From assembly GCA_948099385.1 (NCBI GenBank), contig CANUEZ040000029.1, positions 2,077,501-2,141,500 on the forward strand: 64,000 bases of DNA, read 5' to 3'. Under the pieces are notes generated by a model. That model did not search any database and was not told the origin of the DNA. It saw nothing but the letters and a program-made list of their open reading frames with translations. Shown here piece after piece: positions 48,993 to 62,105 of the stretch. Source of the stretch: Fasciola hepatica. Taxonomy: Eukaryota > Platyhelminthes > Trematoda > Plagiorchiida > Fasciolidae. How positions within the stretch are numbered: the stretch's first letter is position 1; every line of letters begins with the position of its first letter. The translations under genes were made by a program, and so were the position numbers.

Positions 48993-49280
48993 ATGACTGC
49001 CAAAGGGAACAAAAATGATGCATCAAAACTAACATGGCTATCAGTTGATGTGTTAGCTGATGATCTGCAAAACCTGTTTCGGATGGCCAAGATTACTTCT
49101 GCACATTTAGGCGGAGTAGCTAATTTTCCTAACGAAAATGTTATTCTGAATAGATTCAATTCGACGAATCGGTTGAATTTCAAAACTTATCGTCATCAAT
49201 TTTGCACAGTCAGACTTACAACTGGTTTCCTCATTCAATTATTAATCTATGAAATGGACATAAAATCCAACGAATTTTAG
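48993..49280 (+). CDS. Weak candidate exon, unknown protein
   Basis: Ninety-five codons from an ATG. The central reading (LSVDVLADDLQNLFRMAKI, then TSAHLGGVANFPNEN) is protein-like. No strong donor was found, and the minus strand is also open over much of the interval (48965-49183). Being upstream of, and on the same strand as, the 49522-49756 terminal-exon candidate is the only contextual support. Confidence 0.22.
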   Translation: MTAKGNKNDASKLTWLSVDVLADDLQNLFRMAKITSAHLGGVANFPNENVILNRFNSTNRLNFKTYRHQFCTVRLTTGFLIQLLIYEMDIKSNEF

Positions 49281-49521
49281 TAAAGGAAAACCTTATTCGT
49301 AACACCCACACTACTCACAAACGGAAGTAATATACTTACTAAAATGTTTTTGCAATATAGGTTTCTATTACATGTAATGATGCTCGAATTGGTAAATGAG
49401 GATAATCCAGTGTCATCTTTGTTCGCCTTGATTCGCTACGATATCCACTAACTTAAGCATAACCAGAGGAATATGCAAGCGAGTGAACAATGTGTGAATC
49501 AATCTGCAGCGTATTTTTCAG

Positions 49522-49756
49522 ATTTAGGGCAAGGTTAAATTTTCTGCTCAGCAAACCAAGTAGCTTGCACAAACCGGTCACAAACCTTCTTGCTCTTCAA
49601 AAGCTTCAAACAGAATGCTTCTATTTGGTCCATCCAATTCCAATCAAGTATCAGAAATTTAGTGAGAATTGCGAAGCTAGGCTTTCTCGTTTCATGTTGT
49701 ATCACAATATTCTACGTTGGAGGAAACGAATAGAAGATAATCTCATATACTGGTAG
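49522..49756 (+). CDS. Candidate 3' terminal exon, unknown protein
   Basis: A good acceptor (cgtatttttcag, 49521) opens 78 codons ending at TAG (49754-49756). The peptide has KPVTNLLALQKLQTEC, then a basic, aromatic C terminus (RFMLYHNILRWRKRIEDN). The segment KPVTNLLALQ resembles QPIKDLLALQ in the 44055-44269 exon, which may hint at two related terminal exons on the plus strand, though the rest does not align well. No family is assigned. Confidence 0.4.
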
Positions 49757-49880
49757 AACAATAAGACCTTCAGTCTTTATCTTATTATTTCCGTACTTAC
49801 TTCCTACTTGCTACAGGAGAGTTGTAAACTGCTCTACAAAGGGGTGCGCGGTAAACTGAGGAGTGTCAACTGGGAAAATA
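49757..49880. other. No gene seen
   Basis: Short spacer between the terminal-exon candidate and the SINE at 49881. Confidence 0.6.
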
Positions 49881-49970
49881 AACGGCCAGCAGCTGCGCGA
49901 GGATTCAAATACGAGACATAAGGGTGTTCAGTTCACACGATAGCCACTTTATCATTGCCACCATATTAAA
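49881..49970 (-). repeat. tRNA-derived SINE head
   Basis: On the minus strand the B-box-like gtatttgaatcc (plus 49901-49912) is preceded by an A-box region (gataaagtggcta, plus 49941-49953). Its flank cagctgcgcgagg matches that of the 18363-18455 element, so the two share a family, with this copy more diverged. Confidence 0.6.
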
Positions 49971-49974
49971 TTAC

Positions 49975-52252
49975 TAAAACCCGGTGTGACAATTACCCGG
50001 TTTTGGATCCGTGGGATTTTCCGTTCTTTCTTCCTTTCAGATCAAACATGTGCAACCCCCAGCAGAAGCTAGCTGAACCAGGAATGCTACAGTAGAATTA
50101 ACATATTACTTGCTTTGTCCCAGTCAACCCGAAATCGGATTGTACTTGTTTTTCCATTCAAAGGCTTTCTTGAAGTGAATACAACAATTCATGTCATACT
50201 AATGAATAATTGTGTTTGCTCAAAAGTCAAAGATTCAAGACCGTTGACTCTCGGTTCGCTTACTCGCAATCTCCAGAGAATGATGGATGGGTCAGACAAG
50301 AATCCGTTTTTCGGCCTTTCTCAATAAAACCGCTATCCGTCGGATTTCGAAGAAAGTGTACCAGATTTTAGTTAGGCCAGTGCAATAATCGTTTGTGAAA
50401 AAAGAGCGCGAATAAAGAGGCTAAAAATGGAATATTTTCGTCTCTAACAATTGGTAAAGATCATACCATTTCATGACCTGATGGAACACCTGGTAATTTA
50501 AGCGTACAGAGATGGATTATCTATTTTCTACGTCGTTTGCAATAAATTTGTGAAAGTTCACTAACCGTGGGGTGCACTGACCGTGATCAAACTTATTCCC
50601 GGTTATTTCATCGGAATGAAATCGCTGAATTCAACAACCCGAGGGAGGATGATTCAAAGATCCATTAGGACCGTGACATAGGGACTAGTACAACTTTCAC
50701 TTTCAATTCCCGAGATAGATTAGTTGTAACTAATCGATCAAGTTCAGTTTCCGTTTACTAGGTCACAAGTGACAATCACTGACCTTCATTGATTTGTTTG
50801 ACTTATGCTGTATTTACCAATTGTTACAATAAAATGATCGCTCATCCACTAATCCTCATCAGTCCAACTGAAACACATAAGCAAATCTCTCTTCAATAAA
50901 TTGTTTAATATATTAGAAGAAAATGTTTAGAAATGTGATTTTCCATTTGCGATTCGTTCTGTGTCATCCGAGTTTTCCGATACTTCACGAATAAAAATCG
51001 ATCGCCACGAAGCACCATATATATGTGTTCTTGTATGGTAAATGAATCTAGTGAGCTGACGTCATCTGAACAAGAACATTCTGTATGACGTTGTCATCAA
51101 GATAAATAATTATTAAGGGCAGGATGCCAAAATCTTGTTAAAATATTTCGACTTCTGTGTCAATTTATGAGCTCCTGAAGGCCAAGCCTAAAGTTTATAT
51201 CATAATCATGTTACCGTCCATCGAAATGAGATAGGCATCACGAAGAATGAGGAACAGTTTGTGCCCTAACTGTCTAGTATAGCAATCAGGATCTCATATG
51301 TCATAGCTGGAAGTTTTGACATTTTTCGTGTATGACCATTCAAATCCCACATGTGAATGGCCAACTTGCAGTATGGCCAGCTGAAAGAGTATAAGAAACT
51401 CTCCTCGACGGTACTTTGTATTCCGGTAATAGCAAAATGTTGATTGGACATCTATGTCTTTCATGTACGTCAACCGTTCTTCAGACCGAATATTTCTAAT
51501 TGTCACCGTAACCATGATGGTACATACAAGTAGATGGTGCGTAGACTCAGTGATCGAGCTGTTTGAATCCTAAACAAGCCAAACAAACAGATGCTTCAGA
51601 TTTTTCCTGAGGGAATGATGCACTGGCTTCTGTTATTTTGCCGTGAGAGAAAGTTTATCTAGTTGGACACTCATATCAAGACAGCATCGTAAAGAAGACC
51701 GGTGCCCGAAAAAATACCAAGGTAGCAGAGTAAGGCTCGTCTAGTAAATAGTATTGCATACTGAAGAAAGGAACTGATTTAATTTTCCCAACAATAGCAA
51801 ATACAACCCTCGTCATAGTAGCCGCAGTCACGTGGATCTGTTTATTTGCCAGAAAATGAAACAAGCTAGCAGATGAAATCTCATTCGAATTAACCTTTTA
51901 AGAGAATAAATGGAGGCCAAATAGAAATTCCAAAAATGATAGGGCAGTGCGTTCTCCATCTCACTTAGCCATCGTTTGCATCCGTTCTGAAAGTGGATAT
52001 TTACAAGATAGTATATCCTGACTTTCAGTGGGTTTGCTACCGGGATTTCAAGCTTGATTCATAATGAGGAGCTATTCGCTGGTTATTTGTTTTTCATTTA
52101 AGATTATATCATCAAGTTTAAGTCCAGTAAAATTGCACTGGACCAAGCCTTGTTGAGAGATAATGGCTAAATCCAGCTCTTTATTCCACTTACACTTCTT
52201 GTGACGGACCATGTAGAAACGATCATCACGAGGAACCTCAAAAACGGAGATC
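49975..52252. other. No supported gene up to the duplication
   Basis: A 70-codon plus frame at 50115-50327 and short minus frames at 51266-51515 and 52072-52275 are open. The last one crosses 52253, the first base with a counterpart in copy 1. No mobile-element terminus is visible at that point. Confidence 0.5.
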
Positions 52253-54544
52253 CTGGGTTTGAACCCAACCGCCATATCTTACGAGTGTATGTCGTATATC
52301 GCAGCTGTGTTCGATTTCAAGAAATTTTCAAATCCAGGGTTCGTTTCTCATAATTCCTAACACTGATGCAAATGCTAGCTGTATGTTAGGCCAATCTTCG
52401 GTATTGTATGGTGAATCATAGTATCAACAAGACGATGCTGGTAATAGAGCAACAAATGGTCAGTAATAACGGTTCCTAAGGGATAGTTGAGATTTGGGCC
52501 GTCTAAATCATAGCTTGCAAAAGTAACAGACTCGCGTTTTATGGCAGCGCATACAAATGTTCCTTATTATGCAGTGCAACTCGTTATGTTCTGGGCAGCT
52601 CATGCTTTGGCATAAAATGACCGTGGGTCTTGAAGTTCAAAACTTGTTCATTTTCTATTCTCCCCAGAAATGAAATATCCCAATGGCTAGTTTCAAAAGA
52701 ATCAATCGAACCCAAGGACTAGTTGACAATAATTATTTGCCGTGCTTCCACGGATTACACGAGAGGACAAACCGAACTGTCAAGCGAGGATCCATTTCGA
52801 TAAGATTGTTAAACATTGGGATACTGGTGTTCTGATTGAATCAGCTAGATTTTTCCACTTTTCCTGGTTGAAAATTATCTGTGACCTCGATTGGTTATGA
52901 GTTATTACACAGACATTCGCATAACCGGTTATCAAACTTTGCTTTCCTGTTACCCTGTTTGCCAGGCCTATTGCGTCTATCTGAAATTCTGTCGATCGAT
53001 CAATATTTCCAAAGTTGTTGTGTTCTGATTGGTTCTCAATTTGTCAACCAAGTTCGTTCGTGTAGAGTACTGAGTTTAAATGTGTTGGTTGGCACGGTCT
53101 TTTTTAGTTTTCTCATAAACTGCTCCTCAGTGCAGTTGTTATTCTCATTTACGGGATATCGCCTTTGACATGAGTCAATGAAGTTTGAGTTCCGGAACAG
53201 GATACATTTAAATGCAAATGTTACCTATCTGCCCTCTCAATATCATTAACGTGACAGCCACCAACTTCCTCGAATGAACTCCCCTTCATTTAATCGGGAT
53301 ACAATTGTAAGAATATTGTTCAGCTTTACCCGATGCTAGCATAACCCATGTGGTCTTTGACTGCTCCCTCGGCTGTAGATCACGCCAGTAGATAGTTGTC
53401 ATTTCATCCCACTTAAAAATACATTGCACTTTTTTCTAAAGGACTACCAGATTTCCGACGAGATGGTCGTCAGGTGTTCTTTCCTCATTGTTTATTGTCA
53501 TGAACAAAGTACCCCAAAACGTAAAGCCAAGTTGGTATAGTTATGCGTGTTTTGAACTTCTCAGTTCTATCCTCTACCATGTCGTTATTTACTCATTTCC
53601 TGCTCGCTTGATTACCCGGTTATGATCACTATCACCACCATCATCGAGATTAAAGCCTACATCATCGTTCCGGATATACAGTAATACAATGCCCTACGAC
53701 CTTTTCACTGCCTCTTCTCATTATATATTTGCATAATAAACTAAAGATTTGATTGTGTTGCCTTCCCCCACACCCGAAGTCCCAAATGCATCGGCGCTCA
53801 GCTCCGTATCAATTCACGTGTACGGACGGTAACCCTATTCGTTTTCGTTTCATTTGAGACCTTCTGATGAAAATAGTATTGTCAGTTATTATTTCCATTT
53901 TGTGATATTCAAACAATAAATCTATTCGGGAAAAGAATTATAGTCAACCAATCGAAATCTCCATATTTATACTGAAGCATTCTACCAGTAGACACAATAA
54001 TTTTATTACGCTCTCCTTTGAGTAGTATAAGTATTCCCAAATTGGTTACTGCCCTAAAAGAATGTTTACTACACAAAACCAAGATTTCAAGTTATGTATT
54101 CATTCTCTTATTGAATGCTTGAGATTCCACTCACTCACACTTATCGTCCCAATTATTCTGTTTCATCCATCCACACATCCCGATCGATCAGATCGAAATG
54201 GCAACTCAGTCCCGCGGAGCGAATCACACTTATTCATACATTCATACAGATTTCAGCGTTCATATATTCACATGTGTGTACACGCAGACCCACATCCAAC
54301 GAAATTACTGAACATGATTAGGACTACGACCGATTTCGATACAACTGGTTGACACACGTGAATAAATTCCACCAACGGACGATTGATTGAGAAATCAGGA
54401 CCTAAAAATAGACGTCTGCGACGCAGAAAGTATTCGCCAGCACAGCAAACTGCTCCCTTACCTATCGTCTCTCAAGGCGATTTGAAGTATATTTGATCTT
54501 ATCAATCGATTCTCCCATTTTTCAACTGATAGAATGATATTCAC

Positions 54545-54722
54545 CGTAAGAAGACCACTTGATATTTCCCGTTTTGAGTAGAACACCTAACCACCAGTCT
54601 AGTCCAGGATAATTCTCAACGACTTGGTTCAACGTCACCACATATTTGCGAAACACCCGAAGCTCCTCCGAAATGGAGTCCCCGAATCGCATTCCATCGA
54701 TCAATTTTATTAGTCGGATCAA
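54545..54722 (-). CDS. Candidate internal exon, unknown protein (copy 2)
   Basis: This is the duplicate of the minus-strand exon candidate at 2291-2468, with the same frame, the same donor-like GTGAAT and no premature stop. Relative to copy 1 the changes are a GCG to GGA codon (Ala to Gly) and three silent third-position changes. The family is not recognised. Confidence 0.3.
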
Positions 54723-57211
54723 TCAAACATTTTTCAACTGTGCTAAACAAAATCCATCAGATATAAACTCACAAACATCAGGTCCATTCTGTTCATTCTC
54801 TCATTGCTGAACACAGAGTGACCGAAAACATGGGTGGAGAAGACGAATAGCGGAACAATAATAATTTTATGGTAGCTTGATTCCTATTACCCGAAAAAAC
54901 CAGGATTACATAAGAGGACGACAAATGGCCTTTTAGAAAAACTAATTACAGTAAAACAATGTAGGCATATACTTTATTATATGTCCATGAAGGCCACAAA
55001 ACATGCCGAAGAAGCATTTTTCAGTCCAGGGAAGAAACAAGTGGACTGTAAAAAATACTCCTCGATGAAGCGAGTTCCCCATGTCAGAAGAAGCACAATC
55101 ATCCGTGGGTAAAATACAATTCAATTCGTTTCATGATGGATTTCTTCCAAGTATCACAGAACAAATTAGAGAAGCATTCGATGGACCGAGGTGTCACATG
55201 AGGGGAAGTTTCGTCAGGGAACATAAAATTAGCATTTTGCAGTTCCCTGTCCATTGGAAAACCCGTAATTGGAATCGGTGAGTGAATCACGTGCACAGAG
55301 AGAGAATGTAGATGACCAATATGGCTATATCTGACCGATCGCTAGAAAATAGTCTGAGCAACTTTGCGTTTACCATTGGAAAGGCCTACTGTGACATCAG
55401 GAACAAGGCCGTAGAGAACAAGTATGTTTCTCGTAAATTAACCTCCTGGCCAAGATATTTACTTTGAAAGGGTAGCTTAACACATCCAAGAGTGATGTGT
55501 AAACATCAGAGATAGTGGAGAAGCATGTTATGTTGTAGCTTGGAGAAAGAGAAGTAATTTGTAAAAGAAAAGCCAGGGTTGTAATACCTGTACATTTATG
55601 TCCAAACAGATTCCGCTGCACCGCAACACGTCACACATTGTAGAACAATAATGTTTAATTATCTTCATATGGAACAGCGGTGCTCGAAAACTATGGAAAA
55701 CAAAAGCCGTAGTCAGTTTACATCACCACGGTGGGAACACGTTAACAAACAGTCCTTTCTGCTACCTTACTGAAAATTTCCCTCCCCTTTAAGGCAATGG
55801 TCTAGACAATCCTCCACGGTTCGACATTATTTGTTGCGTATATGACCCAAAACGCAATGTATCAGTCTATTGCATCTCACTCCATCAAATAACGATGGGA
55901 CCTAATGGTTTTCAATGTCGTTACCATGCGTTCAATCCAATCCCCGATTGCGTCACAAATTGTTGAACCCAATTAGGAATGTGTCAATCATTCGGTTACG
56001 TAATTGTTGCTTCTGCTATCATTGTAAAATGTATATCTGGGTTCAGAAGATTGGGTTCGTCCAAAGTTCACGTCATTTCTCCCAGGTTTTGTGATAGTTA
56101 GAGTATTATCAACGTACCATTTGTGAAGTTCCGAAGGTTCAAATTATTGCACTAGTCTCCTCAAAACGGGTCATGAGACCCAATGTGATTCCCACGTGAA
56201 CACCGTTGATTTGTCTGCAAGCCCGACCCGGGATGTGAACCGGTACGTTTTTTGTTCAACAACCAGTGAAATTATATCATTCTTATGCTGATTTTGCGTG
56301 ACGTGGTCGCATATGATACATCTAACCTCTCGAACGAAAACATTCATAAATGGTGAATGAATATCATACTAGGCCATATTTTCCCTTTCACAAAGACCTG
56401 ATCCAAGAGCTTCACCTTCTCGAGACTACTCTTGATAGGATATCCGAACATGGATTTATGAACAAACTTCAGTAATTTCACTAGCTATTCCACCAACTGA
56501 TATCCTAATGCATTTTTCATACAAAAGCCGGCTCTTCAGGTTCGTGTAGTATTGGACAAACCCCAGCAAACCATAGGAACCAATTGTCGTGGATGATCAT
56601 GAGATAATAATACATGATGTGCTTTCTGATTAGACCCAAAAAGTGATGGAAAAGCTCTGTGCAACTGTAGGAAAGTTGTACTGCTGTACGAAAAGTTGAG
56701 ACTGAATATAAATCACTGAACTGCTTTATTTTTCTGATCCAAAAATGGGAAACGAAGTTATTTCACTCTACATTCCCATGCAAGTAAATCTCAACTGAAG
56801 ATACCAATTTGTCTTAGGTATAGAGAGTTAGGTATGGAAACTCATATTTGCATCACCAAAACTTGGTTTGAAAGGTGCTACTGAATGGAAGGTTTGTGGA
56901 TTAGCACAGACTGTATGAGAGTTTACTAAAGTAAAAGGGATGAGACATGTTTCTTCAAACTAACGTTGTCTTCGTAACGAAGAGTCCACTGGGGTTTGTG
57001 GCAGGTGAGTCATGACTATAAAATGATAACAGATAAAAAAGGAACGGTAACAACTTACGGGACCTGTGTTCTAACTTCATCCGGATTGGAGCACATGATA
57101 CTCACACTGACTATTTATTATCGGTGGATTCAAATGTCATTCGTCAAGGCAAAATCTCTTATTTTTGTTTAGATAAAAAGGATAAACTACTGTGAAGCAG
57201 AGAGAACATAC

Positions 57212-57335
57212 CATTATGTAAACTCTGAACAAATACTTCGATGAACCCGTGTGAAGTTGATTTCGAAGTTATTGTGAATAGTAAATAAGAACAACACAAA
57301 CCAAAGTGCGAATTGTGGCCAGCTTGTAGACCAAA
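57212..57335 (-). CDS. Candidate internal exon, unknown protein (copy 2)
   Basis: Duplicate of 4980-5103 with the same acceptor and the same GTATGT donor. Differences from copy 1 are His CAT/CAC and Leu CTA/TTA (silent) and Phe to Cys within the hydrophobic core. The function is unknown. Confidence 0.3.
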
Positions 57336-58379
57336 CTGTGTCACGTTTTTGTATAAAACAATACCAAGCTTCCAAAACAACTTTGTGCTAAACGGGAAGA
57401 ATTGAAAACGACACTGAGGAATTTTATTGATCCGACTGCTTTATGCTTCACACTAAATCCAAAAATGCCAATTCGACATTTATTCTTCTAATTTTGACAA
57501 CTCTCACGTTTTTTTAAGATCTTTAACTTCTGTAGACTGAGAAAACAAACCGGGAATAATGTTTCCTTTTAGCTAGTAAGACCATCCCTCATGGTTTATT
57601 CAGAATGAGATGATCACATACAAAAATGAATTTATGAAGCTAATAAAATAGATAATTGCTGTCAAATTGCCGAGTGCTTCCTCTGAGTTTCATTGCTGTT
57701 TGCAGTACTACAATGTTCACGAAAAGAGTGTGTAGTCCAAAGCATTGCTCTTTCTGCCTCTCTATCTCCTCAAAAGTTCTCCAGTAAAAAAGACTCATAT
57801 CATCCAAAATTTTATCGAATTTAGCTGACTGTCAGTGTGTTTGTGTGTGTGTATGTGTTTAATTTTTCGTGATCTACAACAAATGAGCTGTACGAAGTGC
57901 CACATTCATAGTATATATGCAGGAGAAGTGGAAATGAGTCGAGTTGGAACTGACACCGTTATTCTGGTGTTCGCTTACGCTGGTTACACCCATCAACTGA
58001 AACTACAAGACATTGGTGATGAATAAGGAACGACCGAATATTCATCAAAAATCTAATTCACTTGGAAAGTGAATTACGACTGTAAGTTACCAGATTTCCT
58101 CAATCTTCTCAGGTGAATCGTGTTTAGGGCCTAATTTGTCATGTAGTATCCCCTATCCTTTTACAGTAAAACGTACAGAAAAGCTGTCGTTGCACAGCTG
58201 CTACAAATCTGGTTTGTCAAGAAATGATAAAAGAGTCCCATAGGCCACATGAAAGACGAATGATCCGATAAATTATTTTTAAACCAATAGAGAATACAGA
58301 ATAATAAGGTGAAAAAATTATTCACTCCATCCATCTTTAGGAGGGATTATCTCTAGCAGTGCGCATCCGCCGTCTAGTC

Positions 58380-58460
58380 CCAACTGACACTCGAACCCGG
58401 AATGCTTGATTTTGGATCACACAGGATTTACTATCCACCAGGTTATGCAGGCTAGCACTC
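58380..58460 (-). repeat. tRNA-derived SINE head (copy 2)
   Basis: Duplicate of the element at 6125-6205. The B-box-like segment lies at about 58386-58401, and the A-box-like segment overlaps 58433-58454. Confidence 0.5.
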
Positions 58461-58639
58461 AACGAGTTGCTCCAAATCAAGATTACACACTGATTTTCTT
58501 GATTATTTTTTTGGGTTATTTTATGGCGCATTCAAATGGTGAATTGAGATTGACAAAACCATTTCATTATATTTCACGCAATTACTTGTGAGTAGTGTGT
58601 GGGATTGACAAATCTTCCTTTAGATGACTGCCCTTTGGA

Positions 58640-59082
58640 TTTTACCTCTCACACATAAACTTCAGATCATCCGATCAACCCTGCACTCAGAATCACCAGA
58701 CTCTTGTTCCGCTCCTATTAAGGCTGCTCAGTGGTACACATCCTCCATCATATCGAGGGTTTGAACACGGGCCTTTTCACCTCAAAGGTGGGTGTCAACA
58801 ATGCACCAGCCCGCTCCTTTCCAATATGTCGGGCATTTCCACCTGTCATACAGGACGACATCTGAACAAGCCAAACTCGGTGATTCGGATCACCTTGGAC
58901 GAGAGTGTGGTGGCAAAGGAGTAACACACACGCCTCTGAGGTGAAAGGGGCCGAGTTCAGACCCTAGGTCTGGCGGATGACATGCACCACTGATGTGCTG
59001 TGACAAGAGCAAAACACGTGTCTGGCGCTTCTGAGTGCAGGATTGGTTCGATGGCCTGAGGTTTGTGCGTGAGAGGCTTCCT
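58640..59082. repeat. Imperfect inverted repeat (copy 2)
   Basis: Duplicate of the 6385-6824 structure, with both arms and the spacer kept. Its presence in both copies shows that the inverted arrangement existed before the long duplication. Confidence 0.75.
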
Positions 59083-60454
59083 ACCCGATTCACTGTGTAG
59101 CTACTAAGACAAACGGTTCCCAACCCAGTCCATGAACATCAATAAGTCCACGATCTCACTGTGTGTCTGTTCCCATCTGAATTTACTGTTTTCATTTGAA
59201 TTTTACCCACCAGGTTTTGTTCTTAGTTAATCAGGTTCTCAAATTCGAATTCGACCCCGTCCCTTATTTTGTGTATCAACATCCGCATGCATTTGACTGC
59301 ACAAGCCATTGTTCTTCCCAATGGATACAACCTCTAATTCACCGCTGCTACCAACCAGATCCTGATTAGTGTAGTGCCCTTGATAGTGACGCTAGTCATA
59401 AAACTTTCTTCCTCTAAACAGAAATATCTGGCTGAGAACCTGGTGTGATGCAGCACTCGTCTTTCCTGTCTGATGATCCTTTCAAAGTATCATTGTTCTG
59501 ACACCCCTTTCGTTAACTATAATATCATTATAAGATCATTTAGTCTCCACATCTCCACGACATTCCTTGTTCTATCCTCGAGTCACCTTCGTTTTCGTTA
59601 CCTAGGGTTTGCCTACGAATATCACTCGTATAGTCTATGGACACGGACGTCTCTGTACTTTCCTGATTTGCACTTCCCTTCGACCTTGGTCTTCCTCAGT
59701 ATGCCCTCCTGACTGTTTGTATTCCTCTACTGCTCTTTCTCCCCGATCGCTTTGTCTGATCGAACCCAACAATACTGGTCTTAGCCTCTCACACCAGACC
59801 ATCTCATTCTCTCGTGAATGCGCCACCACGTTTGTGTCTCACTCTTGTGTGCATGCTTCCCAATGAGACTGTGTCTGTCCTGATTGATCATTGGCCTTTA
59901 GATTCCACTAATTAAAAGTCCCCGTTGTAAACTCTTTGAATTTGTCTTGGATCACTGGTTGTGCGCTTCCTATCCCCGTTTGTCGAACACCTGTTTCTAT
60001 ATTCACAGACTGGATCGCACGCAATTTGAGGTGTCTTATTCTTTGCCCGTTCAATCCGCCCTCATGTAAAGGTCAATCACCCATTGGCTCTCTTTGACTT
60101 GGGTTTCGGGTTAGTATTCTGCTAGTCGCTCAAGGAAGACGATCCTTTATATTAATTTTTATCTAGTCTCTGTTGAAACGATCGCGCTAGTGGGATAAAT
60201 AACTCATCAAGAAATAGCTATTCAGTAAATGTCATGCTTCAGAACCCTTCGAAGGGCATCTTCAAATAATCTCACCGAATTTATCAAAAGTTTCCTATTT
60301 GTGTACATGACTTTTGCAAGCCTGAATGCAACACTTCATTGACAATTCAGATCGTTGTAGTTAATACTAGACTGCAACAAACTGGCTTGCTTTTGGAAAG
60401 TGCATCTTCTGATGAATACAGTTACTTGCAAGAAATCCCATAGAACATACTGAG

Positions 60455-60715
60455 AGCAAAAACGCTTGGATAACAATCTCTTTCTCAGTTATTCGTACTC
60501 ATACCAATACAACAATAAATGGCTATTCACATCTCTCTCTCAGCAAGGATGTCGAAGCGAATGAATTCGATCACAGTGTAAAAAGAAAAGGTGATTGCAC
60601 ACGTGTTCGAAAAAGAGTGGGCCATTGGAATTTAAGTACTTGCAATTAGTGTTCCTGAGCAAACAGGGGAGAATTGTAGAGACTAACACTGACGGCTTCG
60701 ACCGCGGCTAAGATG
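60455..60715 (-). repeat. Dispersed repeat, reverse copy of an inverted dimer (copy 2)
   Basis: Duplicate of 8197-8460, with the same head-to-head join to the forward member at about 60716. Confidence 0.8.
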
Positions 60716-61073
60716 ATGCACTTCTTGTTCCCGAACCCATGTCTAACCATTTGATTATTCTACATTGTGATCAATTTCACACGTACACACACCAGTGCAG
60801 AAACAGATTCAGATTGACCGGCGGTGGTCAAATGGTTCCCGTGGCAGTGTTTCCAACCCTTCGTTCCCTGGTTCGAATTCTGTTTGTGAATTCAGTCACT
60901 TTCCGCAACTGGCAGCCTTCAAAATGGTCCCAACTCGCCTACTGAAATCCTGCACCGTTGTTTCATAACAGAAGAAATGGGATGAGAAGATTCTAAAGAA
61001 GTCTACCCTCTCTTGTTTTGCGATTCATTTGATGGTATACTCTGGTATGAATACAAATGGCTAAAAATGAGCT
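60716..61073 (+). repeat. Dispersed repeat, forward copy, 3' truncated (copy 2)
   Basis: Duplicate of 8461-8850, including the SINE insertion. A 74-base deletion removes its 3' end just after aaaatgagct (61073) and joins it to sequence equivalent to about 8894. The deletion is specific to copy 2. Confidence 0.8.
60822..60880 (+). repeat. tRNA-derived SINE head (copy 2)
   Basis: Duplicate of 8564-8625. The B box ggttcgaattc is unchanged, and the A-box region has one substitution. Confidence 0.65.
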
Positions 61074-62026
61074 CCCCAATCACTGTTTGTTTCCTTCCAA
61101 ACCACAACACAGCATCCCACCAGCCTTTTCCAAGTACTTGCTTTCCACAGTCCTTCCCTTACTAGTTAGAAGCACACACAGCTATTGCAATATCATAAGT
61201 GGTAAATAATTTGTGCATGAATCAAAATATAGCATGTCTCACTGGTCAGACACAGTGCGAGTGGTCATTAACCCCCACCGACGGTGATATGTGCCTGTTA
61301 CAACCAACAAGAGAAGACCAGCTGATCAATGGATTTCACAGTGGTTTCGAATGGTCATCAGTTAGAACGTGCAGAGTTCCACTGTCACGGAAATGTTCGA
61401 CGGTCACAACACGACTAGAAAAGATGACAACAACAACGAACGTAAACTAACGACGTAGACCGAGGCTGGTAGGGCCGTCAGATGTGTGCTGGATGCAGCG
61501 TTCTTCCGTGGAGGTTGCCCGTGCACTATCTCCCAAGACAGAAAGAATAAAACGAGATTAGCCGAAGCACAATAAGTGTATAAGCAGGTACCAACATCTA
61601 CAGCAGAGTATGAGAATGACGGTCTGTGCCAAAATGTTACATCACCATTAGTCCCGTGAGCGATCATTTCATAATCTGTTGTGCGTAAATCAACCAGCCT
61701 AGGATGAATGAACTGACGCCAGCAGACGAACGTTTTACTGGTGATTGTGTGGAAATGGAATTATAAATTCCTTGAAGTTTATATTTGATAGACTAGGATG
61801 AAAAGCAAAAGAGACTGATTTTATATTGAAAAAGCAGCTTATCAAGTCAAGTCAAGTAACTGCTTCTTACACTTCGAGGGGGAAATAATGAAACTTTTTT
61901 CCTACTCGAAAGTGTTTGAACTTGTATGTGGGCAGAAAATCGCTTTCATTTGCTGACATCAAATTTACAGTATGTATACCGACGGATATTATATGTAATA
62001 GAAAATTCATTAGCATTTTTCACATC

Positions 62027-62105
62027 TAAATGTCCAGCGCCACGAGCCTGAATTGATCCGGCGACACTCCGCTCATTGGACGAATGCCTTACCAACTCAG
62101 TTATC
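62027..62105 (-). repeat. tRNA-derived SINE head (copy 2)
   Basis: Duplicate of 9846-9925. The B-box-like segment is at 62047-62061 and the A-box-like segment at about 62081-62099, with a small rearranged spot (aactcag for aacctag). Confidence 0.65.

Noticed and set aside
52240..52270. Duplication breakpoint at the gggtttgaaccc motif
   Set aside because: The apparent left limit equals the window edge in copy 1, so the true limit may lie further left. The motif may be incidental.
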